Origin: Parasegetibacter sp. NRK P23 | GTDB taxonomy: Bacteria; Bacteroidota; Bacteroidia; Chitinophagales; Chitinophagaceae | DNA: 64,000 bases | NCBI RefSeq assembly: GCF_023721715.1 | Contig: NZ_JAMDLG010000001.1 | Span: 1,651,784 to 1,715,783 of the forward strand | Direction: 5' to 3' | In this document: piece by piece, positions 7,580-16,141 of the stretch | Layout: every line of letters begins with the position of its first letter | Numbering within the stretch: the first letter of the stretch is position 1 | Program-made: the position numbers and the translations under genes | The notes under the pieces: model-generated | The model's database searches: none | Told to the model about the DNA's origin: nothing | Seen by the model: only the letters and a program-made list of their open reading frames with translations

Positions 7580-8542
7580 ATGGGATTTTTCGGTAAACTG
7601 TTCGGTAAGAAAGAAAAGGAAAGCCTGGACCAGGGATTGCAGAAAACCAAAGAAAGTTTCTTTTCCAAAATCACCAAGGCCATCGCCGGGAAAAGTACCG
7701 TGGATGACGAAGTGCTCGATAGCGTGGAAGAAGCCCTGGTTGGCGCCGATGTGGGGATTGATACCACCGTACAGATCATCAAAAGGATTGAAGAAAGGGT
7801 CGCCAAAGATAAATACCTTAACACCGGGGAACTCAACCGCATCCTCCGCGAAGAGATCCAGGGTATACTGGTGGATGCGCCCGAAAACAGTTACGCAGGC
7901 TACAAACTTCCCGAAGGGAAACGCCCGTACGTGATATTGGTAGTGGGCGTTAATGGTGTTGGAAAGACAACTACCATCGGGAAACTTGCGCATAACTTTA
8001 AGTCTGCCGGTTACTCCGTATTGCTTGGAGCAGCCGATACTTTCCGGGCTGCGGCGGTAGATCAACTCACCATCTGGAGCGAAAGGGCGGGGGTACCTAT
8101 CGTGAAAAAGGAAATGGGCAGCGATCCCGCTTCCGTGGCCTTCGATACCGTGAACAGCGGTGTGGCCAAAGGAGCCGACGTTATCCTGATCGATACGGCT
8201 GGTCGCCTGCACAACAAAGCCCACCTGATGGAGGAACTCTCCAAAATAAAACGCGTGGTGCAGAAAGTGATTCCGGATGCCCCCCACGAAGTGATGCTGG
8301 TACTGGATGGCTCCACAGGGCAGAACGCGCTGGAACAGGCCAAACATTTTACAGCCGCAACCGAGGTTACCGCACTTTCCATCACCAAACTGGATGGCAC
8401 TGCCAAGGGCGGTGTTGTATTGGCCATCGCCAACCAGTTCAAAATTCCGGTGAAGTTCATCGGTGTGGGTGAAAAGATTGAAGATTTGCTGGTGTTCGAT
8501 AAAGGAGAATTCGTGGACAGCCTGTTCAAACTGGAAGAATAA
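7580..8542 (+). CDS. ftsY: signal recognition particle receptor FtsY
   Basis: The SRP receptor GTPase that hands ribosome-nascent chain complexes to the Sec translocon. The 320-residue protein has a short N domain without the long acidic A domain found in E. coli. The NG domain has the P-loop GVNGVGKTT at residues 123-131, then DTFRAAAVDQL, DTAGR and TKLDGTAKGG. The final amphipathic region supports membrane contact. Its separate promoter and the terminator before it imply expression independent of the ribosomal genes just upstream. Identification is certain. Confidence 0.97.
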   Translation: MGFFGKLFGKKEKESLDQGLQKTKESFFSKITKAIAGKSTVDDEVLDSVEEALVGADVGIDTTVQIIKRIEERVAKDKYLNTGELNRILREEIQGILVDAPENSYAGYKLPEGKRPYVILVVGVNGVGKTTTIGKLAHNFKSAGYSVLLGAADTFRAAAVDQLTIWSERAGVPIVKKEMGSDPASVAFDTVNSGVAKGADVILIDTAGRLHNKAHLMEELSKIKRVVQKVIPDAPHEVMLVLDGSTGQNALEQAKHFTAATEVTALSITKLDGTAKGGVVLAIANQFKIPVKFIGVGEKIEDLLVFDKGEFVDSLFKLEE

Positions 8543-8563
8543 TCGCGTGAAATAAAACAAAAA

Positions 8564-8593
8564 AGGACACTGAAACAAATTCAGCATCCTTTC
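8564..8593. terminator. weak hairpin between ftsY and the HMA gene
   Basis: An imperfect stem (GGACACTGAA against TTCAGCATCC, two mismatches) lies between A-rich and T-containing flanks, in the gap of two convergent genes. Possible two-way terminator, not strong. Confidence 0.35.
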
Positions 8594-8615
8594 CCAATAT
8601 TCTCACATCGAAAGC

Positions 8616-8957
8616 TTATTCCTTTTTCTTACAGCAGGAAGGCAACTTCTTATACGCCTCAGGCTCCGCTGTTACATCACCGGCATCATAACCCACATTC
8701 GCGATATGTGTTTTAATCGCCTCAATATTGGTGCGGTCGGTAATGTATTTTACGGTGGTCTCTTTCTTTTTGTAATCTACTTTCACAGTTTGCACGCCAT
8801 CCACCCTTTTCAGGTAGTTCTCAATCTTGTTCTTGCACATTTCACATTGAACGGTAGGCGTCGGGATTTTTTCAGTCTTCACTTTAGGCGTTTGCGCGAA
8901 GGCTCCGGAAACGGCCAGGAATAAAGTGGCCAGCAACAATTGAACGGATTTTTTCAT
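8616..8957 (-). CDS. exported heavy-metal-associated (HMA) domain protein
   Basis: A 113-residue protein with a signal peptide (MKKSVQLLLATLFLAVSGAFAQ) and a single HMA ferredoxin-like fold. The metal site is CEMC (in VQCEMCKNKIENYL), which replaces the usual GMTCxxC. The C-terminus ends in SCCKKKE, a further possible metal ligand pair. The start at 8957 is chosen because it begins the signal peptide, and an in-frame extension to 9008 overlaps pyrE. It probably binds copper or a similar soft metal outside the cytoplasm, which is inference. It follows pyrE by 17 nt and may be co-transcribed. Confidence 0.85.
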   Translation of the reverse strand: MKKSVQLLLATLFLAVSGAFAQTPKVKTEKIPTPTVQCEMCKNKIENYLKRVDGVQTVKVDYKKKETTVKYITDRTNIEAIKTHIANVGYDAGDVTAEPEAYKKLPSCCKKKE

Positions 8958-8974
8958 ACGTATTATTTTAATGT

Positions 8975-9604
8975 TTACCTGCCCCAGGTGGAAGGATTTT
9001 CCCGCCATTGCAGGAGCAGATTTTCCTGGTCGGAAGTTACAATTCCTTTCTCTATCGCCAAACTGATCAGACTGGAATAATTCGTTAAAGAAATCCAGGG
9101 CACACCCGCTTTTTCGAAAGCTTCGGCCGCCACGGGGAATCCGTAATTGAAAATGGATACCATGCCCACCACTTCCAGTCCTGCCGCACGGAGTACATCC
9201 ACTACCTGTAAACTGCTTTTTCCCGTGGAAATCAGGTCTTCAATCACCACCACTTTCTGCCCGGCTTCGTAAGCGCCTTCAATTTGGTTGCCTAACCCGT
9301 GCTCTTTGGGCTTGGGACGAACATACATATAAGGCAGTTTCAACTGATCGGCAGCCAGGGCACCCCAGGCGATTCCGGCGGTGGCCACGCCCGCAAGCAC
9401 ATCGGCTTCAGGGAATTTTTCAAAGAGGACATTGCTCATCTCCGACTTCACAAAATCACGGATGAAAGGGAAAGAAAGCACTTTTCTGTTGTCGCAATAA
9501 ATGGGACTTTTCCATCCTGACGCCCAGGTAAAAGGTTCCTGAACATTCAACCGGATAGCGTTACTTTGTAAAAGTTTTTCGGCTACTGCTTTTTCGTTTA
9601 CCAT
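8975..9604 (-). CDS. pyrE: orotate phosphoribosyltransferase
   Basis: Joins orotate to PRPP to make orotidine 5'-phosphate, the fifth step of pyrimidine synthesis. The 209-residue protein shows the PRPP-binding motif VVVIEDLISTGKSS, the flexible catalytic loop around RPKPKEHGLGNQIEG and the early substrate segment WASGWKSPIYCDNR. Length and motif order are normal. Upstream, divergently, is a NUDIX hydrolase gene 44 nt away. A box TACCTTCG (9616-9609, one mismatch to TAnnTTTG) lies so close to the ATG that a nearly leaderless transcript would result if it is used. Confidence 0.95.
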   Translation of the reverse strand: MVNEKAVAEKLLQSNAIRLNVQEPFTWASGWKSPIYCDNRKVLSFPFIRDFVKSEMSNVLFEKFPEADVLAGVATAGIAWGALAADQLKLPYMYVRPKPKEHGLGNQIEGAYEAGQKVVVIEDLISTGKSSLQVVDVLRAAGLEVVGMVSIFNYGFPVAAEAFEKAGVPWISLTNYSSLISLAIEKGIVTSDQENLLLQWRENPSTWGR

Positions 9605-9648
9605 GGCGCGAAGGTAGCCGATAATTCGCTTTCTAAATACTGCACCGC

Positions 9649-10290
9649 ATGCTTCTTAAAATTTTTTTCAACGATAAGCCCCTGTTCCTGACCGATAAGA
9701 TTACGCCTGAACTTGAACCTTTCCTCCACCACGATGATGCTGTTTTTATCGATGAATTTTCGCTCCCCGCGGTAAAATCCATGCTGCACGAAATGGAACA
9801 ACCCAAAGTGCATGCGGGGATATTTCTCCACGAAGACCCGCTTGCCCTGCAAAAGGCTTTCTGGAAAAAATTCATGATCGTGGAAGCTGCCGGCGGTGCC
9901 GTACTGAACGAAAGGAATGAACTGCTGCTGATCTTCAGAAGAGGAAAATGGGACCTTCCCAAAGGAAAAATGGAAACCGGAGAAACACCTTCAGAATGCG
10001 CCGTAAGGGAAGTGATGGAGGAAACAGGTCTGGAAGAAGTAGCACTTATCAAACCGCTTTTAACCACTTATCATACTTATAATGAGAGCGGGCATCATAT
10101 CCTCAAACCTTCTCACTGGTTCCTGATGCGCACCAAAAACCAGGATAAACTCACGCCCCAGACCGAGGAGGATATCTTGCAAACGGAGTGGGTAGCCCTG
10201 ACCGACCTGGACAAATACATGGAAAACACTTTCCCGAGTATCCGTGATGTGGTCGAAAAACTGCTCCCCGAACTGCGGGGTTTTTATTAA
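9649..10290 (+). CDS. NUDIX hydrolase
   Basis: A 213-residue NUDIX hydrolase. The metal-binding Nudix box is complete: GKMETGETPSECAVREVMEE, followed by TGL. About 75 residues precede the NUDIX fold and form a family-specific N-terminal extension (MLLKIFFNDKPLFLTDKI). The substrate, some nucleoside diphosphate linked to another group, cannot be read from sequence. The last codons contain a terminator hairpin (10266-10285), and the stop codon overlaps the stop of the convergent lipoprotein gene. The gene is divergent from pyrE. Confidence 0.88.
   Translation: MLLKIFFNDKPLFLTDKITPELEPFLHHDDAVFIDEFSLPAVKSMLHEMEQPKVHAGIFLHEDPLALQKAFWKKFMIVEAAGGAVLNERNELLLIFRRGKWDLPKGKMETGETPSECAVREVMEETGLEEVALIKPLLTTYHTYNESGHHILKPSHWFLMRTKNQDKLTPQTEEDILQTEWVALTDLDKYMENTFPSIRDVVEKLLPELRGFY
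10266..10285 (+). terminator. intrinsic terminator inside the end of the NUDIX gene
   Basis: CCCCG (10266-10270), loop AACTG, CGGGG (10276-10280), then five T. It lies within the last codons of the NUDIX reading frame, where there is no room for a 3' UTR. Confidence 0.65.
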
Positions 10291-10736
10291 AATTCGATCC
10301 GTTGAATGCCTTCGTATTGAAGGGGAACATTCATAAAAATACCGGAGCGCCCCACTTTTACATTTCCGTTCACGCGAACTTTAACCTCTTTTTTCAACAG
10401 GGCCAGTCCGGCACCGAGCAATTTACCTGTCTCCGTTTGCAGACTAACGGGGATCATAAACGTGTCTTTTGCGGGCATCCGTAGCAGTGTGTCCAGTACG
10501 AAATGTCCCAGGAATTTATCCTCCACAAATACATCACAGTCCGCTTTTTTGAGTTGAAGCGCAAAGCTGTTCGGGTTAAAATAACGCACCTCCGCGTTAA
10601 TGGTGGTTTGCTTTGATCCCATCTGTTCTATTCCCCAATTGGTGGTGGAAACATACTGAAGGTCCTTTGGCTTCCCGCAGGCAGCAAATATCGAAGCTGC
10701 CATTATTACACCTGTAATTTTAATTGAAGTACCCAT
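10287..10736 (-). CDS. LEA14-like lipoprotein (WHy domain)
   Basis: A 149-residue lipoprotein. The signal peptide ends in a lipobox (ASIFAACGK), giving a lipidated cysteine at about residue 20. The mature part has the single immunoglobulin-like beta fold of LEA type 2/WHy proteins: ...INAEVRYFNPNSFALQL...VFVEDKFLGHF...VRVNGNVKVG. Such proteins are linked to stress tolerance in plants and archaea, but the bacterial role is unknown. The start at 10736 begins the signal peptide, and a longer frame to 10808 lacks support. The stop overlaps the NUDIX stop. Confidence 0.75.
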   Translation of the reverse strand: MGTSIKITGVIMAASIFAACGKPKDLQYVSTTNWGIEQMGSKQTTINAEVRYFNPNSFALQLKKADCDVFVEDKFLGHFVLDTLLRMPAKDTFMIPVSLQTETGKLLGAGLALLKKEVKVRVNGNVKVGRSGIFMNVPLQYEGIQRIEF

Positions 10737-11059
10737 TTTATATTTCGATCTTATTGATATCTGATGGATTTTGTAGCAGAAATAAATGTAGTAGAAAAAC
10801 TGTTCCATGTAGAACGAGCACAGAAAAAATTAAGAAAACCTTTACTAAAAGTATTAGCTTTACAGGGTGGCAGAATGACAGCATTATCTGTTTATAAACA
10901 TCTAATTTTATTAGTATTGCTATTATCAATTAAATAATTAATAATCAATTAATTATGATCTTTAATTTATTTTTTACTAAATCAAAAAATCGGAAAAATC
11001 AGGTTTGTAAATACTTTTTTCAACATAAGTTAACCTCGAATTAAATTCTATATAATATA
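10737..11059. other. AT-rich gap of 323 bp without a gene
   Basis: No reading frame, tRNA or terminator was seen. Composition falls sharply: the 60 bases 10921-10980 contain only five G or C. A perfect 12-bp palindrome TGTTTATAAACA lies at 10889-10900. The region should hold the promoters of the divergent lipoprotein and WbqC genes, but no perfect TAnnTTTG box was found. The low GC continues into the first codons of the WbqC gene. Confidence 0.7.
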
Positions 11060-11674
11060 ATGACTTTAATAACTGAATTTCAATATTTTGGGTGTATTAA
11101 CTATTATAAAACTTTGTTTCGGGTAACAAATATTGAATTTGACGTATATCATCCTTATAAAAAAATGAGTTTTCGGAACAGGACCCTCCTATCAGGGGGT
11201 AATGGCATCATCGAATTGTCCGTTCCACTCGTTCACGGGAGGAACCAGCGTATTCCAATGCGTGAAGTAAAAATCGACAATCAGCAAAAATGGCAGGTAC
11301 AACATTGGCGTTCTATTGTTTCCGCATACAACAGATCACCCTGGTTCGAGTATTATAAGCACACACTTGAAATTTTATTTGAACTGCGTTTTGAATACCT
11401 CTGGGAGTGGGATGAAGCCTGTTGGAAATGGAGCCTTGAAAGCCTGAAATGGAAACCGGATTGGAGGGTGATACAAGATGCCACGGACGTTATTCAGGAA
11501 GAAAACCGGGAAGATGTAACAGACCAATGGCTGCCCAAAAACTATCTTTCGGGAGATGCACCCGTGTACCCCCAGGTGTTCGGAGAGCGGCACGGGTTTC
11601 AACCCAACTTATCGGTGCTTGACCTCATTTTCTGTACAGGTCCTTCAGCCAGGGATTTTCTCGCCGGATCGTAA
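11060..11674 (+). CDS. WbqC family protein
   Basis: A 204-residue cytoplasmic protein of the WbqC family. Family hallmarks are the early YF (QYFGCINYYKTLF), the NRT motif in SFRNRTLLSGGNG, LSVPLVHGR and WRSIVSAYNRSPWFEYY. WbqC genes often occur in O-antigen clusters. The biochemical function is unknown, and a role in sugar or lipid modification is only suspected. This one stands alone, with no polysaccharide genes nearby. The N-terminus is a little shorter than usual, and the first 100 bp are much richer in A+T than the rest. That leaves some doubt about the start and hints at transfer or a relaxed region. Confidence 0.75.
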   Translation: MTLITEFQYFGCINYYKTLFRVTNIEFDVYHPYKKMSFRNRTLLSGGNGIIELSVPLVHGRNQRIPMREVKIDNQQKWQVQHWRSIVSAYNRSPWFEYYKHTLEILFELRFEYLWEWDEACWKWSLESLKWKPDWRVIQDATDVIQEENREDVTDQWLPKNYLSGDAPVYPQVFGERHGFQPNLSVLDLIFCTGPSARDFLAGS

Positions 11675-11718
11675 AGCATGCGGGATATTCGATATATTAC
11701 AGGTTCAACCATTGCTAT

Positions 11719-12771
11719 ATGAAGCTGCGGCGTTACGTTTTCAGTGCCTGTTTCCTGGCAGGCCTTTTCTGTTTATCTTTTGTATTTCAGGAGGTAGCCG
11801 CTCAGCAACGCCCACATTATACGCAATACATCTTTAATAATTATGTGCTGAATCCGGCACTCAGTGGCATTGAAAACTACACCGATGTCAAACTCAGCCA
11901 CCGTCACCAATGGGCCGGTATAGATGGGACGCCCGTTACCACTTACCTGACCATACAGGGCCCTTTGGGGAAAAAAGACTACAGAACAAACGCAACCTCA
12001 TTTGCTGTTCCGGGAGAAAATCCAAGGGGAAAAGCTTACTGGGAATCCTATACTGTTCCGGAACCCCATCATGGCATCGGTCTGCAGGTGGTGAACGACA
12101 GAACAGGCCCGCTCAACCGGTTCTCGGCCCAGGCTACTTACGCTTATCACCTGGGGCTCACCCCTGCGCTGGCGCTCTCCGCTGGCTTTGGCGCTGGCGT
12201 TTCAAACACTTCTTTAAACAGGAGCAAACTTGATTTCGTGAATACGGTGGTGGATCCTGCCGTGTATGGGAACGGGGCGCTGAACAACGTTCGGCCGGAT
12301 CTTTCAGCGGGCGTCTGGCTTTACGGGGCTAATTTTTTCGCTGGTTTGTCGGCCCAGCAGGTGATCCCGCAAGCCCTCCGCTTTTCGGAGGCTGATAATA
12401 CGGTTACAACAGAAGAAGGGAAACTGGTTCCGCACCTGTTCTTTACCACTGGCTACCGGTTCTTTTTAAGTGATGATGTTTCGGCGCTTCCCTCCATTAT
12501 GGCCAAATATGTTCAGCCTGCATCGGTTCAGGCGGACCTTAATATTAAACTTCAATACCGCGACTTGCTCTGGGCGGGCGGTGGATTCCGCACCGGAAAT
12601 GGATGGCAGGCCATGGTTGGCGTGAATATTTCTAATACGTTCAATATCGGGTACGCGTACGACCATACCAATACGCTTTTAAGCACCGTAAGCAGGGGGA
12701 CCCACGAATTCATGCTGGGATTCCTGATCGGTAACAGGTACGGTGACTGGTGCCCGAGAAACGTTTGGTAA
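11719..12771 (+). CDS. PorP/SprF family type IX secretion membrane protein
   Basis: An outer-membrane beta-barrel protein of 350 residues. The signal peptide covers about residues 1-29 (cleavage near VAAQ). It is followed by the family start QRPHYTQYIFNNYVLNPALSG, glycine-rich amphipathic strands and the C-terminal motif CPRNVW. PorP/SprF proteins work with the type IX secretion system and are often paired with a large secreted or gliding adhesin. No such partner is in view, so its cargo is unknown. An AsmA-like protein gene begins 8 nt downstream and may be co-expressed. The family call is strong. Confidence 0.9.
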   Translation: MKLRRYVFSACFLAGLFCLSFVFQEVAAQQRPHYTQYIFNNYVLNPALSGIENYTDVKLSHRHQWAGIDGTPVTTYLTIQGPLGKKDYRTNATSFAVPGENPRGKAYWESYTVPEPHHGIGLQVVNDRTGPLNRFSAQATYAYHLGLTPALALSAGFGAGVSNTSLNRSKLDFVNTVVDPAVYGNGALNNVRPDLSAGVWLYGANFFAGLSAQQVIPQALRFSEADNTVTTEEGKLVPHLFFTTGYRFFLSDDVSALPSIMAKYVQPASVQADLNIKLQYRDLLWAGGGFRTGNGWQAMVGVNISNTFNIGYAYDHTNTLLSTVSRGTHEFMLGFLIGNRYGDWCPRNVW

Positions 12772-12779
12772 ACCCCATC

Positions 12780-14498
12780 ATGCCTATGCTTTCGCGTAAA
12801 TGGATCTGGATAGGACTTTTTATCGGTCTGGCCGTTATCACCGGGTGGTTCGTTTTCCGATGGGTAGCCTCCTCGAATGTGGCCGCCAGGAAGATGCAAA
12901 AAGAATTGGAGCGACTGGTGGAGCAGGGTAGCGGCGGGTTGTACAACCTGGAGATCGGTTCCATTAAAGTGGTACCTGAAAAATTACAGGTTCATTTATA
13001 CGAACTGAAACTTGTTCCTGATCAGGCGGTGTACCAGGACCAGGTGAACAACGGATCAGCGGCCCCGGACCTTTTTTCCTTCAGCGCCGACAAACTGACC
13101 ATCAACAACATCACTCCGGCCGATTTCATTGCCGATAAATCCATCATGCTGCAATCCATTCAACTGCACGAGGTACTGGTGGAAGTGATTCATACCGATT
13201 CTTTGGTAAACAGGAGCAAAAGGCAAAAAAAGGATACCACAGCTTTCGATGCAGAAGGACTTTATGACCGCATCAAAAAAGATGTGCGCAAAATAGCCGT
13301 GGATACGGTGCTCTTCTCTTCCCTGAATCTCCGGTACATCAATTCTGAAAAACAACGGGATACCACATTTTTAAAGAACCTGAACATTTTTGCGGAGGAC
13401 TTTCTGCTGAATGATTCCTCGGCACTTGACAGCAGCAGGTTCCTCTTTACAAAATCCCTGGTGGTGCAATCCTGGCAATTTGAGGCGCCGCTCAAAAATG
13501 AAAACTATAAACTGAAATTCGACACACTGCGCATGGTGATTGCCGGGAACACCCATACCACCATCCGCAATTTTAAGTTGCAGCCCCTGTATACCGAGCA
13601 AGAATACAGTAAGCGGATTTCCACTCAACTGGAACGTTTTAATGTATCAGTCCCCACGATAAAACTGGTAAATTTCCAGTACGATCAGTTGCTCCGGAAA
13701 GGTGTGATCGTAGCCGATTCACTGTATTTACGGAACGCGTTCATTGGCGTTTATAAGGACCGCACCAAAAAATTCGACGGCAAAACCAGGTTGGGGAAAT
13801 ATCCGCACCAGTTGCTACAACATTCCGGGCTACCGATAGATGTGGATGTATGTGTGCTCACCGGTTCCGATATTGTTTACCGGGAAAGATCGGATAAGAC
13901 GGAAGAAACGGGGGAAGTAAAATTCACCGGTACCTATGCGGTGGTGAAACCCATCAGGAGTGTAGGTTCAGGCGCAGAACCGGTAATGGTGGATGCGGAT
14001 ACCCGTTTTATGGGAACCACGGCAGTTAAAACCACTTTCATGTTGTACCCCGCTTCCCCAGACGGTGATTTTACCGTAAAAGCTGATTTTGCTCCCCTCG
14101 ACATGAAGGTGCTGAACAAGGCAACCATTCACCTGGGCGAAGTGCGCATCGATTCCGGAAACGTTGAAACCCTGAAGTTTGCCATCAGGGGAAACGATCA
14201 TTTCTCCACCACGGACCTGCATTTTAAATATTCAGGTCTGAAGGCCAGTATGCTGAAGCAGGAGCAGGACGGAGGGTACAAAAAAAGAGGATTGCTCAGC
14301 CTTGTCGCCAATGCTTTTGTACTTAAATCAGACAACAGGAAACGTGAAAAACATGTGGTGGTAAGGTATCGGCGCGACACCGACAAATCAATGTTCAACC
14401 TGATATGGAAAGGCGTATTCTCAGGCATGAAGGAAATCGCGGGCGCTGGCGCTTTAGGTAAGGATAAAGACAGGGTTGAAGTGCTGCGCAAAGATTAG
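12780..14498 (+). CDS. AsmA-like single-pass membrane protein
   Basis: A 572-residue protein with one N-terminal membrane segment (WIWIGLFIGLAVITGWFVF) and a long periplasmic region rich in beta strands. The start-like segment LYNLEIGSIKVVPEKLQVHLYEL and repeated patterns such as DKLTINNITP resemble AsmA/DUF748 proteins. This family includes lipid-transfer and envelope-maintenance proteins. I cannot name a close relative. I chose ATG 12780. A GTG at 12750 would overlap the PorP gene by 22 nt, and ATG 12786 is also possible. It is probably co-transcribed with PorP. The stop overlaps that of the convergent blaR1-like gene. Confidence 0.55.
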   Translation: MPMLSRKWIWIGLFIGLAVITGWFVFRWVASSNVAARKMQKELERLVEQGSGGLYNLEIGSIKVVPEKLQVHLYELKLVPDQAVYQDQVNNGSAAPDLFSFSADKLTINNITPADFIADKSIMLQSIQLHEVLVEVIHTDSLVNRSKRQKKDTTAFDAEGLYDRIKKDVRKIAVDTVLFSSLNLRYINSEKQRDTTFLKNLNIFAEDFLLNDSSALDSSRFLFTKSLVVQSWQFEAPLKNENYKLKFDTLRMVIAGNTHTTIRNFKLQPLYTEQEYSKRISTQLERFNVSVPTIKLVNFQYDQLLRKGVIVADSLYLRNAFIGVYKDRTKKFDGKTRLGKYPHQLLQHSGLPIDVDVCVLTGSDIVYRERSDKTEETGEVKFTGTYAVVKPIRSVGSGAEPVMVDADTRFMGTTAVKTTFMLYPASPDGDFTVKADFAPLDMKVLNKATIHLGEVRIDSGNVETLKFAIRGNDHFSTTDLHFKYSGLKASMLKQEQDGGYKKRGLLSLVANAFVLKSDNRKREKHVVVRYRRDTDKSMFNLIWKGVFSGMKEIAGAGALGKDKDRVEVLRKD

Positions 14499-16132
14499 AG
14501 CCTGATAATGGGCTTTGCCTTCTTCTTTGCGATGATACGCAAAGAATCTAAGGTCTTGGCGCTCAGTTGAGCGGCTTCCACTTCAAGGGCTATCTGGGCG
14601 GCGCTGGCTTTCAATTGCTCCCACTGCACATCTTTCATCGCTTTAGCAATCTCCTCCTGCATCAGGTGGATCGATTCCATTCCTTTGGCCTGCTCGTGGG
14701 CGATCTTTTCCCAGTCCAGTTTGTCGAGGAAGCTCGATAATTTACCCAGGTCAAGCGCTTTCATGTACTCACCCTGAACAAGGTTGTACAGCAGCAACGC
14801 CGTGGAATCTTTGGTAAGTGTAATGGTAAATGGTTTCGCCTCTGCTGTTACGGCCGCTGTGGCGTTAGCGGTAACTTTGCCTGTATATTTTTCACCGTCT
14901 ACAACAATGGTGTATTCTTTATCGGCCACCGCAATGAACTGATCCTTCGGTTCGTCTTCGTGCCAGGTAAATGTTTCAGGGGAGAAAATAGCTGCATCCG
15001 CGCCATCTGATTCGCTCGTAATAGTGGTTTCAGCCAGTTCTGTTCTTTCTTCTGTTACCGCATCCGATACAATTACCGAAGGTGTTCTTTCCTGGAAAAG
15101 TGAGGCTACCGCCATGGGATAATCGCCAAAGTTGCGGTCACCTGTTGTTGTATCGTTTTCTTTTGGTGTAACCGGAACCCTTAATGGGAGTACACCCAGG
15201 AGCAGCAGTAATAAAGCCGCCACGAAGGGTTGGAACGATATTTTTTTTCTGTGCACCGGCATTCCGGTAATGCGTTGCACCCTTTCCATCAGTGCGTCCT
15301 TCTCACCAATGGCTGCGAGCTGCAAACGGTTCTGCTTCAGGACCAGTCTGTTTTTTTCTGCCTGTAAAAGAGCCGCTGCATACATTGCGGGCTTATAGCG
15401 GAATTGAAGTACCAGGTCGTCGCAAAGAAACTCACGGTCTTTACGAATTTCTTTTCCCAGCAGGTGAACGAAGGGGTGGAAGAAAAGAACACCTTCCATC
15501 ACCGCCAGCAGTATATTCAATAAGTAATCGTTCCTTTTGATGTGCGCGAGTTCATGAAGAATCACGGCTTCCATTTGTTCGGCGGAAAGCTGGTTCACCA
15601 TGGAAACCGGAATCAGGATCATGGGTTTAAAGAACCCAACCGTAACGGGACTGTCGGCCAACTCAGACAGCCAGATGTGTATGTGTTTTTTTATGCCCAG
15701 GATTGCGGCGCTCTCACGGGTGAAAAGCCGCCATTCAAAGGGCATTTTAGCGTGTTTTTCCTGTTGAAGTGTGCGCACATAGCCGAAAGCACGCATGAAT
15801 TTCACGGAACCAGCCACCAGCAACAGCAGATAGATGGAAGAAAGATAAGGGAGTATCGAATCCATCCATTGGGCCAGCGTTCCCGTGAACAAATGACCGC
15901 TAAACCCGGTAGCTTCGGGTTCATTGTAATGAACAACAGCGGTTACTATAAACGCGCACAGCCCCGCCAGCAGGGAGAACATGGCCAGCATGATGCGCGC
16001 GCCATGGTGACTGCGCAAAAAAAGTTGCGCGATCAATTTATAAACCAGCCACAGGATAGTAATTTGCCAGGTGCTTTGAACGATGGCCCATCCCAGGGAT
16101 TGTAAGAAAGCAGACTGTACCAGTGTTTGCAT
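14495..16132 (-). CDS. BlaR1-type M56 membrane metallopeptidase
   Basis: A 545-residue integral membrane protease of the BlaR1/MecR1 group. Four membrane segments are visible (about residues 13-33, 45-65, 85-107 and 295-315). The zinc site HELAHIKRND lies on the cytoplasmic loop before the last of these, with the second ligand region near KEIRKDREFLCDD. The extracellular part has no penicillin-binding SxxK sensor domain. Instead it has an acidic linker, a short beta segment and a C-terminal helical region rich in Ala, Glu and Lys. What it senses is therefore unknown. It lies 9 nt after the BlaI-type repressor gene and should cleave that repressor on induction, which is family knowledge. Confidence 0.88.
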   Translation of the reverse strand: MQTLVQSAFLQSLGWAIVQSTWQITILWLVYKLIAQLFLRSHHGARIMLAMFSLLAGLCAFIVTAVVHYNEPEATGFSGHLFTGTLAQWMDSILPYLSSIYLLLLVAGSVKFMRAFGYVRTLQQEKHAKMPFEWRLFTRESAAILGIKKHIHIWLSELADSPVTVGFFKPMILIPVSMVNQLSAEQMEAVILHELAHIKRNDYLLNILLAVMEGVLFFHPFVHLLGKEIRKDREFLCDDLVLQFRYKPAMYAAALLQAEKNRLVLKQNRLQLAAIGEKDALMERVQRITGMPVHRKKISFQPFVAALLLLLLGVLPLRVPVTPKENDTTTGDRNFGDYPMAVASLFQERTPSVIVSDAVTEERTELAETTITSESDGADAAIFSPETFTWHEDEPKDQFIAVADKEYTIVVDGEKYTGKVTANATAAVTAEAKPFTITLTKDSTALLLYNLVQGEYMKALDLGKLSSFLDKLDWEKIAHEQAKGMESIHLMQEEIAKAMKDVQWEQLKASAAQIALEVEAAQLSAKTLDSLRIIAKKKAKPIIRL

Positions 16133-16141
16133 ACAAACGGT

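Noticed and set aside
7550-8587. 345-codon minus-strand frame over ftsY
   Set aside because: Antisense shadow of a clear ftsY gene.
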